64,000 nucleotides of DNA from Panicum virgatum. Lineage: Eukaryota; Streptophyta; Magnoliopsida; Poales; Poaceae. Positions 35,155-46,905 of the stretch are shown one piece after another (position 1 is the stretch's first letter; every line of letters starts with the position of its first letter). The notes beneath the pieces were generated by a model that saw only the letters and a list, made by a program, of their open reading frames with translations, was not told the origin of the DNA and ran no database searches. The stretch lies in the NCBI RefSeq assembly GCF_016808335.1, contig NC_053141.1, forward strand, positions 4,642,711 to 4,706,710, read 5' to 3'. The translations under genes and the position numbers were made by a program.

Positions 35155-35345
35155 GTCCTATTTAGTTGGTGAAAAGTTATTGATTTTGGTACTGTAACAC
35201 ATTTCGTTATTACTTGACAAATAATGTCCAGTCATGGACTAATTAGGTTTAAAAGATTCATCTCGTGCTAATCAGTTAGACTGTGTAATTTGTTATTTTT
35301 TCAACTGCATTTAATGCTCTATAAATGTGTTCGAATATTCGAATA
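35155..35345. mobile_element. MITE-like repeat in the lipase 5' flank
   Basis: GGTACTGTAACACATTTCG, CATGGACTAATTAGGTTTAA, AAAGATTCATCTCGTGC and TCAACTGCATTTAATGCTC match the order and wording of the MITE at 56052-56285. It lies about 160 bp from the lipase TATA box. The ends are degenerate. Confidence 0.6.
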
Positions 35346-35501
35346 TTGTTGCAGTATAGTTGCTTTCGCGCCAAAAAGAAAAAAGAGGATTTTTTTGACT
35401 AGATGAGAGAGAGAGAGAGTCTCTCGGTATACACAGAAGCCCCTAGGAAGGTGCTGAGTTGACTTGATCCGCTCAAGCTTCATTCCACCGCCGCGCTCGC
35501 C

Positions 35502-35508
35502 TATAAAA
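35502..35508 (+). promoter_or_regulatory. TATA box of the lipase gene
   Basis: CTATAAAAGG is a canonical plant TATA box. Transcription would start about 30 bp downstream, near 35535. That rules out the in-frame upstream ATG at 35464 and supports the ATG at 35629. Confidence 0.75.
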
Positions 35509-35584
35509 GGGCCTCTCCTGATCGAGCTCGCAACTGTCCGGTCACCTGCGCTGCCGGCCTCTCGCCGCCGTTGCCGCGACTTGT

Positions 35585-35659
35585 ATGCCGCTCCCCTGCC
35601 GTCGCGACCACTACCACTTTTGCCTTGCATGTCCACCGCCGCGGCGCCGCCGTCGCTGA
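35585..35659 (+). other. Short upstream ORF overlapping the lipase start
   Basis: An ATG at 35585 opens a 24-codon frame that ends with TGA at 35657-35659, past the lipase ATG at 35629 and in a different frame. If the leader begins near 35535, this is the first ATG in the mRNA. An overlapping upstream ORF would lower initiation at the lipase start. Confidence 0.5.
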
Positions 35660-37122
35660 CGCTGCACCGCCCGGCGGTGCCCGCCACCGCCAGAGTCTCC
35701 GCCGCGGCGCCGGGCAACGCCACGCACCTCTCCAACCTCGACAAGCTCTTCCGCAACCGCGGCGCCGCCGTAGAGAGTTGCGCGGCGCCGGCGGCTGTGG
35801 AGCCGGCGGTCGCCGGGGCACGGAGGAGGCAGCATCCGCTGCTGCGGCTGCCGTCGTTCCTCGCGCGTGCCAGGGGCGAGGCCCTGAGGGAGGACCCGGC
35901 GGCGCCGGCCATGTCGCCGCGGCGGCTGGAGCGGCTGCTCCAGCCCGTGGCGCCCGACGGGCCCTCTCCGCGCGGGAACATCGCGGCGGCGTGGCGGCGG
36001 CTGCACGGCGAGGACGGCTGGCGCGGCCTGCTCGACCCGCTGCACCCGGACCTCCGCCGCGAGATCGTGCGCTACGGGGAGCTCGTCGACGCCGCGTACG
36101 GCGCCTTCCTCTCCCGCCCCGACGCCGAGCCGGGCCACCGCGTTCGCGTGCCGCTCCCGGACGCCGCCTACCGCGTCACGGCGCCGCTCTTCGCCACCTC
36201 CTCCGTCGGCCTCCCGGCCTGGCTCGCCGCCGCCGCGCCCTGCGCCGCGCAGCGGACGAGCCTCGTCGGGTACGTCGCCGTCTGCGACAGCGCCGCCGAG
36301 GTCCGCCGCATGGGCCGCCGCGATATCGTCATCGCGCTCCGCGGCACCTGCACCGTGCTCGAGTGGGCCGAGAATGTCCGCGCCGGGCTCGTCCCGGCCA
36401 CCGACGGCCACGCCGACGCCTCTCCGGAGGCGTCCAAGGCGAAGGTCGAATGCGGGTTCTGGAACATCTACAAGACCGCCGGCGAGCGCTCGCCGAGCTT
36501 GTCGGAGATGGTCGTGTCCGAGGTTCGCCGGCTGCTCGACCAGTACAGGGGCGAGGAGGTGAGCATCACGGTGACTGGGCACAGCCTGGGCGCGGCACTG
36601 GCGGTGCTCATCGCCGACGAGCTCGCGGGCGGCGCCGCCCGGCGCGCCGGGGCGCCGGTGGCGGTGTTCTCCTTCGGCGGGCCGCGGGTGGGCAACCGCG
36701 CGTTCGCGGCGCGCGTGGAGGCCCGCGGCGCGCGCGTGCTCCGCGTCGTGAACGCGCACGACGTCGTGCCGCGGTTCCCGCCCAGCCTGCCGCTGCCGGG
36801 GTACGCCGACGTCGGCCGCGAGCTGCGCCTCGACAGCCGCGCGTCGCCGTTCCTCCGGCCCGACGCCGACGCCGCGTGCTGCCACGACCTGGAGGCGTAC
36901 ATCCACCTCGTCGACGGCTTCCTCGGCTCGCATTGCCCGTTCCGGGACAACGCCAAGCGCAGCATCCTGCGGCTGGTGAAGAACCAGGGCGGCAACGTCA
37001 AGCATCTGTACATGAGCAAGGCCAAGGACATGCGCATCCAGCTCGACGGCGGCGGCGCCGACATGCTCGGCCGCGTCGACATGCCCGGCGCGGCGAGCAC
37101 GGTGGTGGAGTGCGTGCACTGA
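35629..37122 (+). CDS. Class 3 lipase, DAD1-like phospholipase A1 (probably plastid)
   Basis: A single exon of 497 residues. The first about 60 residues are rich in Ala, Ser, Pro and Arg with few acids, as in a chloroplast transit peptide. The body has the family block LDPLHPDLRREIVRYGELVD, then GYVAVCD and RRDIVIALRGT. The nucleophile elbow GHSLG has Ser319, Asp378 lies in NAHDVVPR, and His419 in CCHDLEAYIHLVDGF is the likely third catalytic residue. Family members hydrolyse sn-1 ester bonds of galactolipids or phospholipids in plastids, and some feed jasmonate synthesis. The substrate here is unknown. The frame is open from 35464, but the TATA box at 35502 makes 35629 the likely start. The gene is very GC-rich and intronless. 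Confidence 0.92.
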   Translation: MSTAAAPPSLTLHRPAVPATARVSAAAPGNATHLSNLDKLFRNRGAAVESCAAPAAVEPAVAGARRRQHPLLRLPSFLARARGEALREDPAAPAMSPRRLERLLQPVAPDGPSPRGNIAAAWRRLHGEDGWRGLLDPLHPDLRREIVRYGELVDAAYGAFLSRPDAEPGHRVRVPLPDAAYRVTAPLFATSSVGLPAWLAAAAPCAAQRTSLVGYVAVCDSAAEVRRMGRRDIVIALRGTCTVLEWAENVRAGLVPATDGHADASPEASKAKVECGFWNIYKTAGERSPSLSEMVVSEVRRLLDQYRGEEVSITVTGHSLGAALAVLIADELAGGAARRAGAPVAVFSFGGPRVGNRAFAARVEARGARVLRVVNAHDVVPRFPPSLPLPGYADVGRELRLDSRASPFLRPDADAACCHDLEAYIHLVDGFLGSHCPFRDNAKRSILRLVKNQGGNVKHLYMSKAKDMRIQLDGGGADMLGRVDMPGAASTVVECVH

Positions 37123-38773
37123 CGGCCGCAACGGCGACGCGATCGAGCTGGTCTGGACTCACATACGTTGGCCTTGGTCACCTTGGTCATACGAAAACTG
37201 CTGTCTTGGCCTTAATTAGTCCGGGGAAAGAAGGAGAGCGATCTGAGCCACCGTAGTCGTCCGAGGAGACTGGATCGGCTCCCGGGTGGGGTGGGGTTGC
37301 CTTCCGGGGCGGGAGCTCGAACCCCAGCCAACGGTTGCAGCAGGAGCTAGCGATCCTGATGCCTGAACCCCCGTGCAGTGGCAAGGCAGGTCGTCGTCGC
37401 TCGATGAAACTGAGGCCACGAATGAAATGGGTCGGCTGGGGAATTGGAAATGGTCCGCCATTGCTGGTGGCGTTGGTTCTGCTGCCCGAAGGAGGAAGAA
37501 GAAGAAGAATCAACGTCGCTAGCAGGAAGAGAAAGGACGACCGCCGGCGGCGCTGCCGGTCAAGATGGACGGTGTGAGGTCAGCAGGTGAGGAGATCGGT
37601 CGGCTAGCTGTCGGCGTCACGGTTGTTCTCGCGCTCGGCGCTTCCATGTTGTCCACATCCGTATGTACGGTGATTAATTATCTACAAGTCTGTCACCAGT
37701 GAAGGAGCAAGGGATGAATCAAGGAAACACAACTCAACTTTTACAGGGTACTATACTGCTAATTAATTTTGCAAAAAAAAACGAGAAGTAGCTCATTTCG
37801 TACACGCCCTGGCACGTACACACCACGCGCACGCGTGCCGCGTCGTCCGCCGTCCATCGCCTTTACCTTACCGGCCGGTCCGTCGCCTCGCCTCGCCCCG
37901 CGTCGTCGTCGTTGGCGCCGCCGCGGCGGGCGTTTTGTCAACGCGCGCGGAGCTACCACAGGCGCACGATCTTGGCGCGGCGACCTGCACGAGGGCCGTG
38001 CGTGGCGGCGGTCCTCGTCGCTGGACGCGCGCGACTGCCACCTGCTGGCTCGTGTGCGGGCGGGCATGTCGGCGGCAGTGCGCGCCCCGCCTGCGCTTCC
38101 GGTCGGCGGTCGCCGGGTCGGTGTCCTTCCCTTGCTTGTTCTCTCCAGCCGTCTCTCAGAGCACCCGATCGCTCAGGACCTCAGGTTCAGACAACCTTTT
38201 CTTTGTCTTTTGTTTGTGAACGCACGGATCGCACGGAACCTCTGATCTCCTGTCGCCGATCCGATCCGACCCGGCGAGTTCCACTATGCCGGTGCAGGCC
38301 TTGACCGCGGGCGCACGGACCGGACTCTGTGAGCTGCGCCGTCCTGCCGCTGCGACCACACCGGCCAGGCCAGCAGCTAGCTTTCCTTTTCCATGCCAAC
38401 TGCTGGTAGCCTCTTCTTTTTTCCTCTTCTTCAGACAGAACGAGTTTTGCGGGAAAAAGTGCAGCAGCAACCATGGAAGATACCATTCTCATCTTTCTCA
38501 GCTGCCATGACGCACATGTACTACTGTTCTTACATCCAAAAAGAAAATTGTACACGCACCGTTCAATTACCTTCCTTTTTTTTCCCTCGTGGGTACTGCT
38601 ACTATGTACAGTTTCAACACATCCTTACACGATACACATTTATACTATGGTGAGGCGACCAGGCTTTGGTAGGCTCAGCAGGTCCGCTCTTGGACCAGCA
38701 AGCCACCAGGCGTACGGACAGCGTGCCAATGGGGGAAAAAAACTTCCTCTGCATTGGTTGGGGGGAATTCTCC
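37123..38773. other. Intergenic, GC-rich patches, no supported gene
   Basis: 37187-37570 and 37780-38300 are GC-rich and open in several frames, but none resembles a known family. The first patch may be lipase 3' untranslated sequence. I make no gene call here. Confidence 0.4.
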
Positions 38774-41700
38774 TCAGAGTTGGAATTTGTCTATAATGTG
38801 CTGAATCACGTCAGCGCCATCATTCATGAACGCGTACTTCACCTGCCGTGGTAACAAGAGGAGAAAAATGGTTTAGGGAAATTGTTAGCCTTGCATCAAT
38901 ATAATTGTCCAAGGGAGGAAAGGTAATCAAAGGTGCGAAGCTGGTCAGGAACCTGAATGATGCTGTGCGCCGCGAAGCTCGTCATGCTCGAGTGGAAGCT
39001 CACATCCACCTTCTCCCACGAGACTCTCCGAAGCCCCGTCACCATTTTCTCTGCAGGACGGCACAGTCAGGAAACTAATTAGTAGACACACGATGCTACG
39101 ATTCCAATCGATTCAACAAAAACAACGGCTGTGCAGATTTTTCAGACAAATAAACTGGACTTTGCTACCTGTCAGCCCCCAAAATCCTCCAAAGCTTAAG
39201 TTTTGTAACAGCAACAAATAGCTATGCACATTAGGCTAGGGTCCAAGTATATATATCTAACCATGCTTTTCTGCTGCATATACACTCTGCTCTGTTGGTT
39301 CATCTTGCTGTAAACGTTTTCTTAATTACATTATAGTTTCTTATTACGCAACTGTTTCGTGTCATAGAAAAGATGTCTCGTCTAGCTTGCTTATTACAGC
39401 TACAAGAAACATACAAGCACATCAGAAGTATTTCAACACAATATTAGATAACAAAACACCCCTGTCTATTACAACAAAGGAAGGTTAAAATAGAAAGGCA
39501 ACTCCCATGGCCTTGGTCTTTAGGTTCCAGGTCCAATGTTACATAAACAAACACAATAATTTCGGCAAGCAACATGGTGAGAAACATAGGACCAATACGG
39601 CCTTTACAATGCCACCAGGATTGCAGTCATCCCAGTCAAAGGTTGAATTCAGGTCATGAAACTACTCGCGTTGAAACCACAGGCCTGCTTGCTAATTAGT
39701 TATGACTGGGGTTCATTGTCCTAACTTCAACATGCCGAAGTCAATAACACATGATATCAAATAAAAAACAATGATGCAGTGAGAAAACACGGATTGCTGT
39801 ATCTAAAGCTATGACGAATCTTGTTACATACCTATGTGAATCAATGGAATGCTTTCTTAAGAGTCACAAGGGGCCGTGCAAACAATTTCAATCAACTGAC
39901 AACATTAGGAACGGCAGCTTCCATGAACTGACTGATTCCAGACTTCATTTCCAAGTCTCACAACTACGACACATGCACTACACTTTAACAGTACAGGCAA
40001 ACCTCATCATGGTATGACAAATAGACTTAATCCCTAGTTGGCGAATCATGTTAGGTGCTCCTTCAGTCTGGAACTTCAAAACAGACCAACTACCCTAGGA
40101 ATTTCGTACCAATGCTCTACCCTTGTTGCTAGATATGCGGAAACTCATGAATCAAGGCATTTCCATAAGCAGCGTGCCAACCACCATGTCAAATATCCCA
40201 GCAGTTCATATGGTGCTCAGGCCGGGCTCATTCACATGTTATGGGGATAAATTAGCAAAACTATGACAACAGTTTTAGGTGCCACGTCATTGTCCCGTTG
40301 AAAAGAAAACTACTGACACATTGGCCTTGTTTGGTTGATCTAGCACACGATTCCCGAAAAGAGAATCTCGCATGCATGGAGTACCAAATGAAGTCTATTT
40401 GCAAAACCATTTTAGGGATGGGTGTAACTTTTCGTGACGAATCTAATGACGGCAATTAATCGATGATTGGCTACAGTAAACATCCTCTAATCACGCGGTC
40501 AAAGGTCTCATTAAATTCTTCAGGGTTCCTAGAGCAGGGGTTCTGAAGTTGGTTTTGAAAACTGACTTAATTTAATACCTCTAATTAGCGGTCAAAGTTG
40601 ATACAAATCCTAGCATAGCACAAACCAAATAGGGCCATTCCTGGTGTCAAGACAAAAAATGCCACGTCACTGTGCTCAAGACTACTCTGGTAAACTTGTT
40701 TACTCAAATCTATAATAGGGAAAACCGCTTTTTTTTAAAGGCTAAGGAAACAAGATCACCTTTTCCACATAGCACTGAAGTATCATTCACTCGTAATAGA
40801 AAAAAAATAGAAAACAATATGGTTTCTTGAAATACAGAAACAAAATAGTATTATCCATGCAACTCTATAAACTTACCTTCAAGAATGTCCAAATTACAGT
40901 CTGTCATGGAATCTTGGCACTTCTCGTCATCAGTTCCTTCTGAGTACTCCTCATGTACAATGTGGGGGTACTTCTCAGATGACGATACTGCCAACTGCAG
41001 ATCAGAGGTAGTAAAAGAAGCCTTTCTTAATGAGAATGGTGCTATAAAAAACTACATAGTCCTTCCTAGTTGTTAACAGAAATAGGAAGTCAGTAAGAAT
41101 ACCTCAGGCAGCTCAGTGTTTCTCCTAATAGATGATGTTCGCCAGCCAACAATATCTGATTTTGTGCATTAAAGAAGACTAGCAAAGACTATACAATAAT
41201 AAAACAAACAATATGAATACCACAAAGAAAATTGTAAATATAGCAAATAATAAGGATACGATCACAGTCAGCATTTGCGTACACAACTCGCCGCTTAAAT
41301 GCTCGCAAAGCAGATCTAAAAGGTGCACGTAAAGCATCATTAGTATAGCGATCACAGAATAGGCAAGGCAAAATAAAACAATATACTATTGGGACTAGAA
41401 ATAGAACAAAAATGAAAACAAACCAAAAGCAAGATAAACCTTACATAAAGTAGAGATCGCCGTGATCTTCAACCATACGCTGAAGCAGTGGTGGCTGCCC
41501 TTCATCATCGTCAGTTAGAAAGAGATGTTTACCAGTTCTCCTAAATATCCAATGGACAACCCGGCAAGCAACCTTTTCCATTGCAAGGGATCCAAACAGG
41601 AGGGGGACCTAATTTGTATACAAATCTGATGAGACCTCCAGTTACATAATTCAGAAAGATTACTCCAAGCAAGTTAGGCACGGAAAAAGGTGGCATTTTG

Positions 41701-43961
41701 GAATCTTTTAGTTTTTAGTGGTTGTAAGCAGAAGAGTCAAGAAGCCTGGCATCGACTGTATGAGTTTTTTCAGTAAACGAAAGGATTTTGTTTTTCTCTT
41801 CATTGAATGTTTGGAGGGTTATAGCAATCTCTGTATGACCTCTTCAGATGCTCTGATGTCAGTGAAAAATAAAAGGGTAGCATCCACGATTTCTACACAT
41901 ATTCTACCTTCTAGTCAGACTCTTGATGTATGGAACATTAAAAGAAACACCCCAACTTTTCTTTGCAGAAAATTGGAATAATAGAGGAGAGCAAATGGTT
42001 CTTCAGTTGCTTCAAAAGATGGATACAATATCAGCTTTCAGGTATCATCTTCCTGGTAAAAACAAATTAGAGTCTAGCTAGAGACATGTAGATAATTGAA
42101 ACGAGGCAGTCAAAAGTTGAACCTGTTTGTTTCCTCGTGAACCAAGGTGAGGTGTTGCTACAGTAATAAAGTTAATTGCTTCCAACCCGCAGATGGTTCC
42201 TTTAGTATTTCCATCAGATCTGGCGTTTGGGTGTCTGTAAAGTTTTGCGATTGCATATCTTGCGGCTAGTCCTCCAACGGAGTGTGCAAGAAAAGAAATT
42301 TTGGAGAGTTCTGGCCTCCGACTAATTACATCAAGCACCTGAGTAAGAGAAGAATGCATGTGAGCATCTAGACATGTACTTTTGTGTTCAGACAAAAGGG
42401 ATTGTACAAGCGAATGATTTGAAGCAGAATAATTGTAATAGAAAAGTACTATGGAGCAACAGTTAGCCTCTACATATTTTAAATTATCAAGGCATTAACT
42501 GCCTGCAATATTTACCTCATCAGCTAAGCGTTCCCCCATGACGTCAACTCCATCTAGAGTCAGCATTGATGCATTTTTTTCACTACCTGTAAAATGTAGC
42601 AAATAAGCCTGCATACCACAAGGTAGATCAACAGACTAACCAATCTCACAGCCTCCTTCAAATTACAAATTCAGGAAGAGATCAATTTACATTAAGCTAT
42701 CTTAATTACATAGCACATAGCAGTACTGAAAGTCTGTAGATGACTCTTCAGAATTGTGAGGATCAATGAGTAGAGGAACTGAGGGAGAAGATGTAGAACT
42801 ACTAATTACTGTTATGTATTTATGTTATTTTCATAGTAAAATCTGTTTTATAGCAATATTGATAGCAATAAGAAACTGAAGAAAAAAAAGTAATAGAAAA
42901 ATGAACATGGTAATGGATAGTACAAAGTGGCACAACTTACAGTGCACAATTACATCATCAGGTAGTTGCTTTACAAATTCATTAGCTCCATACTGCCAAT
43001 CAGCAGTGCTGTTCAAAGAAAAAGAACAGAGTGAATAAAGATGTCCACTGCACGTGAGAACCATATATAAAAGAAAAAGATTAGTCTCTTGGCTACATAA
43101 AACAACCAGATAACATAACCAAAATAGCTTGCAGCATTGCATATGCTTGGTTCTAACCAATGCTACTTTGTGCCTTATATAAAAGAGGAATCTTTGTCTC
43201 TGCCTATACTGGTATTGCACAGGGAAAATTTCATAATTAACCATACAAGCTTAGCGCAGTAGTAGGTCGTTATTCTTTTCATTCATCATAACATTGGATT
43301 TTTGCCTACGACGCCAGCCTGAATCCTGAAGCAAGGGTTGAACATTTCGCCCTATTTGCAGAGCACACTAAATAAAATGTCTAGCGTAGCGAAAAGCGAC
43401 CTGCTTTTCCTATGGAATGGTTGTTCCAGGAGAGCAGGACAGACAGTTGGCAGATGGCCTAAACGCTGGGGTGATGCCAGGCAGCCAGCAGACCAATTTC
43501 ATACACTACGGCAAGCCGTGGGACCGGCAGGCACGGCTAGACCGGCCCAATGCCGTGTCTGCACGGCCTTGGGAGGTTGGTCCCAATCGCAGGCTCCGGA
43601 ACAAATTCCACCCAAATGTACCATCTGATATTTCACCCCAATGGGCAATGGTCAGGAACATGAGCTGCTCCGCTCGACCTCCGCTCCACATTCCGTACCA
43701 AGCTACCGATCCGTTACAATCTAGTAGTATTCGAGAACCGGCGCAATCCAGCAGGCGGCCTCGAATGAGTCGAATCGGCTACAAATCCCGGGTCCCCGGG
43801 GGAGCAGAGGTGGGGTATACTTTTTACCTGCCGAGGATGCCGTGGACCATGACGAGGAGGTGGTCCGGGGCGTGGGAGGAGACGGCGTCGCTCCAGACGT
43901 CGACGCCCCCAGAGACGGACTCCTCGGCGCGCACCGCCGCCGCGTCGCCGGCGCCGACCAT
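38774..43961 (-). CDS. DUF676 alpha/beta-hydrolase (putative serine esterase/lipase)
   Basis: Ten exons, all with GT-AG borders and consistent phases: 43961-43828, 43008-42941, 42586-42516, 42338-42123, 41608-41445, 41315-41260, 41155-41103, 40994-40877, 39050-38953 and 38842-38774. They encode 348 residues. [11 protein letters not shown] (35-45) supplies the oxyanion His-Gly. [14 protein letters not shown] carries the nucleophile Ser111 in an A-H-S-V-G form of the GxSxG elbow. TVATPHLGS follows. His322 in the C-terminal [13 protein letters not shown] is the likely catalytic His. No signal peptide or membrane span is seen, so it is probably soluble. The family includes yeast ROG1-type lipases; the substrate in plants is unknown. 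Intron 1 is 819 bp and intron 8 is 1826 bp. Intron 8 contains a MITE. Confidence 0.93.
40323..40636. mobile_element. MITE in intron 8 of the DUF676 gene
   Basis: Inverted ends GGCCTTGTTTGGTT and AACCAAATAGGGCC flank a 314-bp element with the familiar internal words ACGAATCTAATGACGG and ATTAATCGATGATTGG. The trinucleotide ATT lies directly outside both ends and is a plausible 3-bp target-site duplication. Confidence 0.75.
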
Positions 43962-44010
43962 GGCCGGCGGCTCTGGCCGCGCCGCGGGATGTGGGGTGGG
44001 GGTCGCGCTG

Positions 44011-44015
<5 letters not shown>

Positions 44016-44074
<59 letters not shown>
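44016..44074 (+). repeat. (GA)n tract in the DUF676 leader or promoter
   Basis: About 29 GA units lie 55 bp upstream of the start codon at 43961 and read as (CT)n in the gene's own direction. Pyrimidine-rich stretches near the transcription start are common in plant promoters and leaders. Length polymorphism is likely. Confidence 0.9.
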
Positions 44075-44076
<2 letters not shown>

Positions 44077-45526
44077 CAGCAGAGCAGCAGGCGGGGGGCA
44101 GGGAGAGCCCCGTGCCGTGGAAAAAGCCGGGGAGATGTGGGGGGACCGATCGATCGATCGATGGAAGCGTCGCGTGGCGTCGACGTCGAGCACCCTGCGT
44201 GCCGTGGCCCGTGGATCGGGCTTTGAGGGGGCGGGCGCCGGCGACGCCGACCGGTGGCTGTTTCGCGCCACGCCCCCTGGGCTTCCCCCGATTCAGTGAT
44301 TCCGTAACTGGAACTCCGGAAGGTCTACGTGACCCGGCCACGTGCCCCCGGAAGCATCTCGAAGCTTCCTAAAAAGCTCTGGCCGGTTGCTGTTGCTCCA
44401 CCATGAGCATGGGGACGGCGGCGGCGACGCGTCGGCAGGGGAAGGGGCCCACCGCGCCGGCACGGCCTGCTTCCGGACGAAGCAAGCAACGGGACGCGGC
44501 CGCCGGAGGAGTCTGGGCTTCGATGACCTCGGCCCGCGAGTGTACTGGGCCCGAGTACGACGGGCCTTAGGCCCACCTCCGTCGGCTGTTTCCTCTCTCT
44601 TCTTTTCCCGTTTTTTTTTTGGGGACGCTCGCCTTGGATCGTGCACGCACGTGCTGACGTGCACAGTGCACACACTTGAGAGCGACGCCACCAAACGTAT
44701 CCGGTGACAGCGACGCCGACGCCGACGTGGCCGAGCAAACCCCGCATCGGGCGAACACGCTGCTGCCTAGTGACTTGCCTGGTGCAGAAAATTATTATAC
44801 TTAAAATTAAAATTCTCTCCTCTCTATTCGTTTTAATTTTTTAATATATTATTTTAATTTAAGTTTCTATAGATCAACGGTCAAAAAAATCAAGGAAAAA
44901 AGCACTCCTCCGGTATGTTACAATCATTATAACAGAGCTTATTATTTTTATATAAAGATAGTGTACATCTAGAAACAATTAAAATATAAAATATAGTATT
45001 TGGAGAATGTAAAATAAATTATAATTTAGAATGGGGATACGGAGTAGTAATAAAAAAGTAGACGTGGCGGAGTAGATTCGTGGAGGAGCTAGACTGCTAA
45101 TGGAGAGGCTTATGCTTACCACGCCGTCATCTATCTCAACCACAGAAAAATACCCCTGTCAAGCAACAGCAGAAAGCAGCGTGTGCCCCGTCAGTTTCCT
45201 TTCCCTTTTTCTTCTCGTGGACGGTGGGGCAACCACAACCACCCACCCATGTGCCACGACTCTCCAATCATGGCCTTGGCGACCAAGATTTACAAATACA
45301 TATTTATTTTCCAAGTTCACTTGGAATCACACAAAAGCTTACAAGTGGCACGCAGAATCGAACCAAATCATATCCTTTTAGCTAGCGAGGGAGGTTTTGA
45401 TCAAAATTATTACAAGTACAATTGTCAATGATTACATGATGAACTGCCGATGGGATGCATATATGTATGTTTAGTTTCTAGCAAAGTAAGAAACAACACT
45501 GGGAATTTCTAATTACCGGATGAACG
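44075..45526. other. DUF676 5' flank and intergenic sequence, no gene seen
   Basis: 44100-44750 is GC-rich, with a GATCGATCGATCGATCG tract at about 44146-44162. 44790-44940 is AT-rich and may be a decayed MITE, since its right end TTACAATCATTATAA resembles the element at 29816. No gene is supported. Confidence 0.4.
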
Positions 45527-46027
45527 AGGATGGCAACGGGTCGGGTGGAGTGTCTGGGCACCCAAAATCAAAACCCGAACTTGAAATCCGGACCCGACCC
45601 GAAAACCGATTCGAGTCAAAATCCATCTCAAAACCGAAACTCGCGGATACCCGGAACCCGATTGGATACCCGGAATCCGCTTTTGCATGGCAATATATAA
45701 GAGCAATAAGTATTTTTTTGTAAATGTATACATGATATATATAACATTTACATGTACAAACAAAATACAATAAATAGTAAATAATTTCTAAGTCAACATA
45801 GAATAAATTTAATAGTTTAAGTAAACAAAGTTATTACTAAATATGCTATAAAACATGAGGTTTTACTTCAAACGGTTATCCATTGGGTATCCACAGGTCG
45901 AAACCGAACCCGATAAGTTTCAGGGGTCCGAACCCGAAAACTGTGGGTGAGAAATCATCCCCGAACTCGAACCCGCAAAATCCGAAACCCACGGATATCC
46001 GATCCGAAACTGAATCATTGCCATCCT
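45527..46027. mobile_element. hAT-like MITE with GGATGGCAA ends
   Basis: The ends AGGATGGCAACGGG and CATTGCCATCCT are inverted repeats. Subterminal blocks rich in AACCCG/CGGGTT-like words occur on both sides, around an AT-rich centre. The flanking 8-mers GATGAACG and TATGAATG agree at six of eight positions, compatible with an old hAT-type duplication. The element is 501 bp and non-coding. Confidence 0.7.
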
Positions 46028-46896
46028 TATGAATGACTTTCGCTTTGAGTAATTTTGTTGTTTGATTCTATTTTTTAGCTTCGCTTGAGCCGAAAGCAGT
46101 GAGCTGCAGCTGGCAGCAGCCGAACATGGTGTATAGTAAATTAGTACTGGACTAGCTTCTCTTCTCCCCTTGTTAATCGACCGAGTGGATCTAGACACCA
46201 AACCTAACATATAGGTATACACCCAACCATGTAAAAGGTCCATACTTTTACTTTCAAAACACAAACCTACAGCCAACTTGGATGACAATCTAGTATGGAA
46301 ACTAAATAAACAATCAAATATGTTTATTCTTTCTAAATCTACTATAAGACGCTGTCATCATTAAGGAACAAACTAATCCAAACTCATCAAGATACAAGCA
46401 TCCAAACGCACCCAAAGATAATGACACCCAGCTTTTACAGTTTTACCTAGCTAGCTGGGTCATATAAAGAAGTAAAGCAAGCCAACCTGACGTTCTCTAA
46501 ATTGAATCCATGGTCTCATCCCCAGCTTCCATAGGTGTACATAACTCAAATTCGAAATATTTTGGGATAGAGAAACTTAAACCATCCAAATATTACCCGA
46601 TTACACACTCCAACAGCTCAGCAATTAACCCCAATCCAAAACAATTAAAAATCATATCTCTTAACTGGCTCGACGATCAAGGTAACCAATCGAACAAGAC
46701 ATTATATATTTTATTATTATATTACACTAAACATAGTAATATAATAAACCCCATCCCCGAGTCCCCGTATCATATCCCGGCCAAATCCAAACCTCTTATT
46801 TTTTTTCCATAAAAAAGAAGGAATTTCTTCCGCCCGTTGGAAAACAATTTCCAGCTCATCACCACACGCCGTATCCCTCTCCGCCTCTACGACCCC
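46028..46896. other. Intergenic, no gene seen
   Basis: Mostly AT-rich. A 100-residue frame at 46510-46812 is low-complexity Asn/Ser/Ile-rich sequence with no family resemblance. Confidence 0.4.
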
Positions 46897-46905
46897 AAAT
46901 AAAAT

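Noticed and set aside
35464..35628. Upstream in-frame ATG of the lipase at 35464
   Set aside because: A TATA box at 35502 lies inside this stretch, so it is promoter and leader, not coding.
35571..37256. A 561-residue frame overlapping the lipase, and a 506-residue antisense frame
   Set aside because: Both are shadow frames of a GC-rich gene. Only the lipase frame contains recognisable motifs.
43721..44372. Frames with long SLSLSL or ERERER stretches
   Set aside because: They translate the (GA)n tract.
44293..44758. GC-rich minus-strand frames upstream of the esterase gene
   Set aside because: They are overlapping frames in all phases without family resemblance, and probably promoter-proximal sequence.
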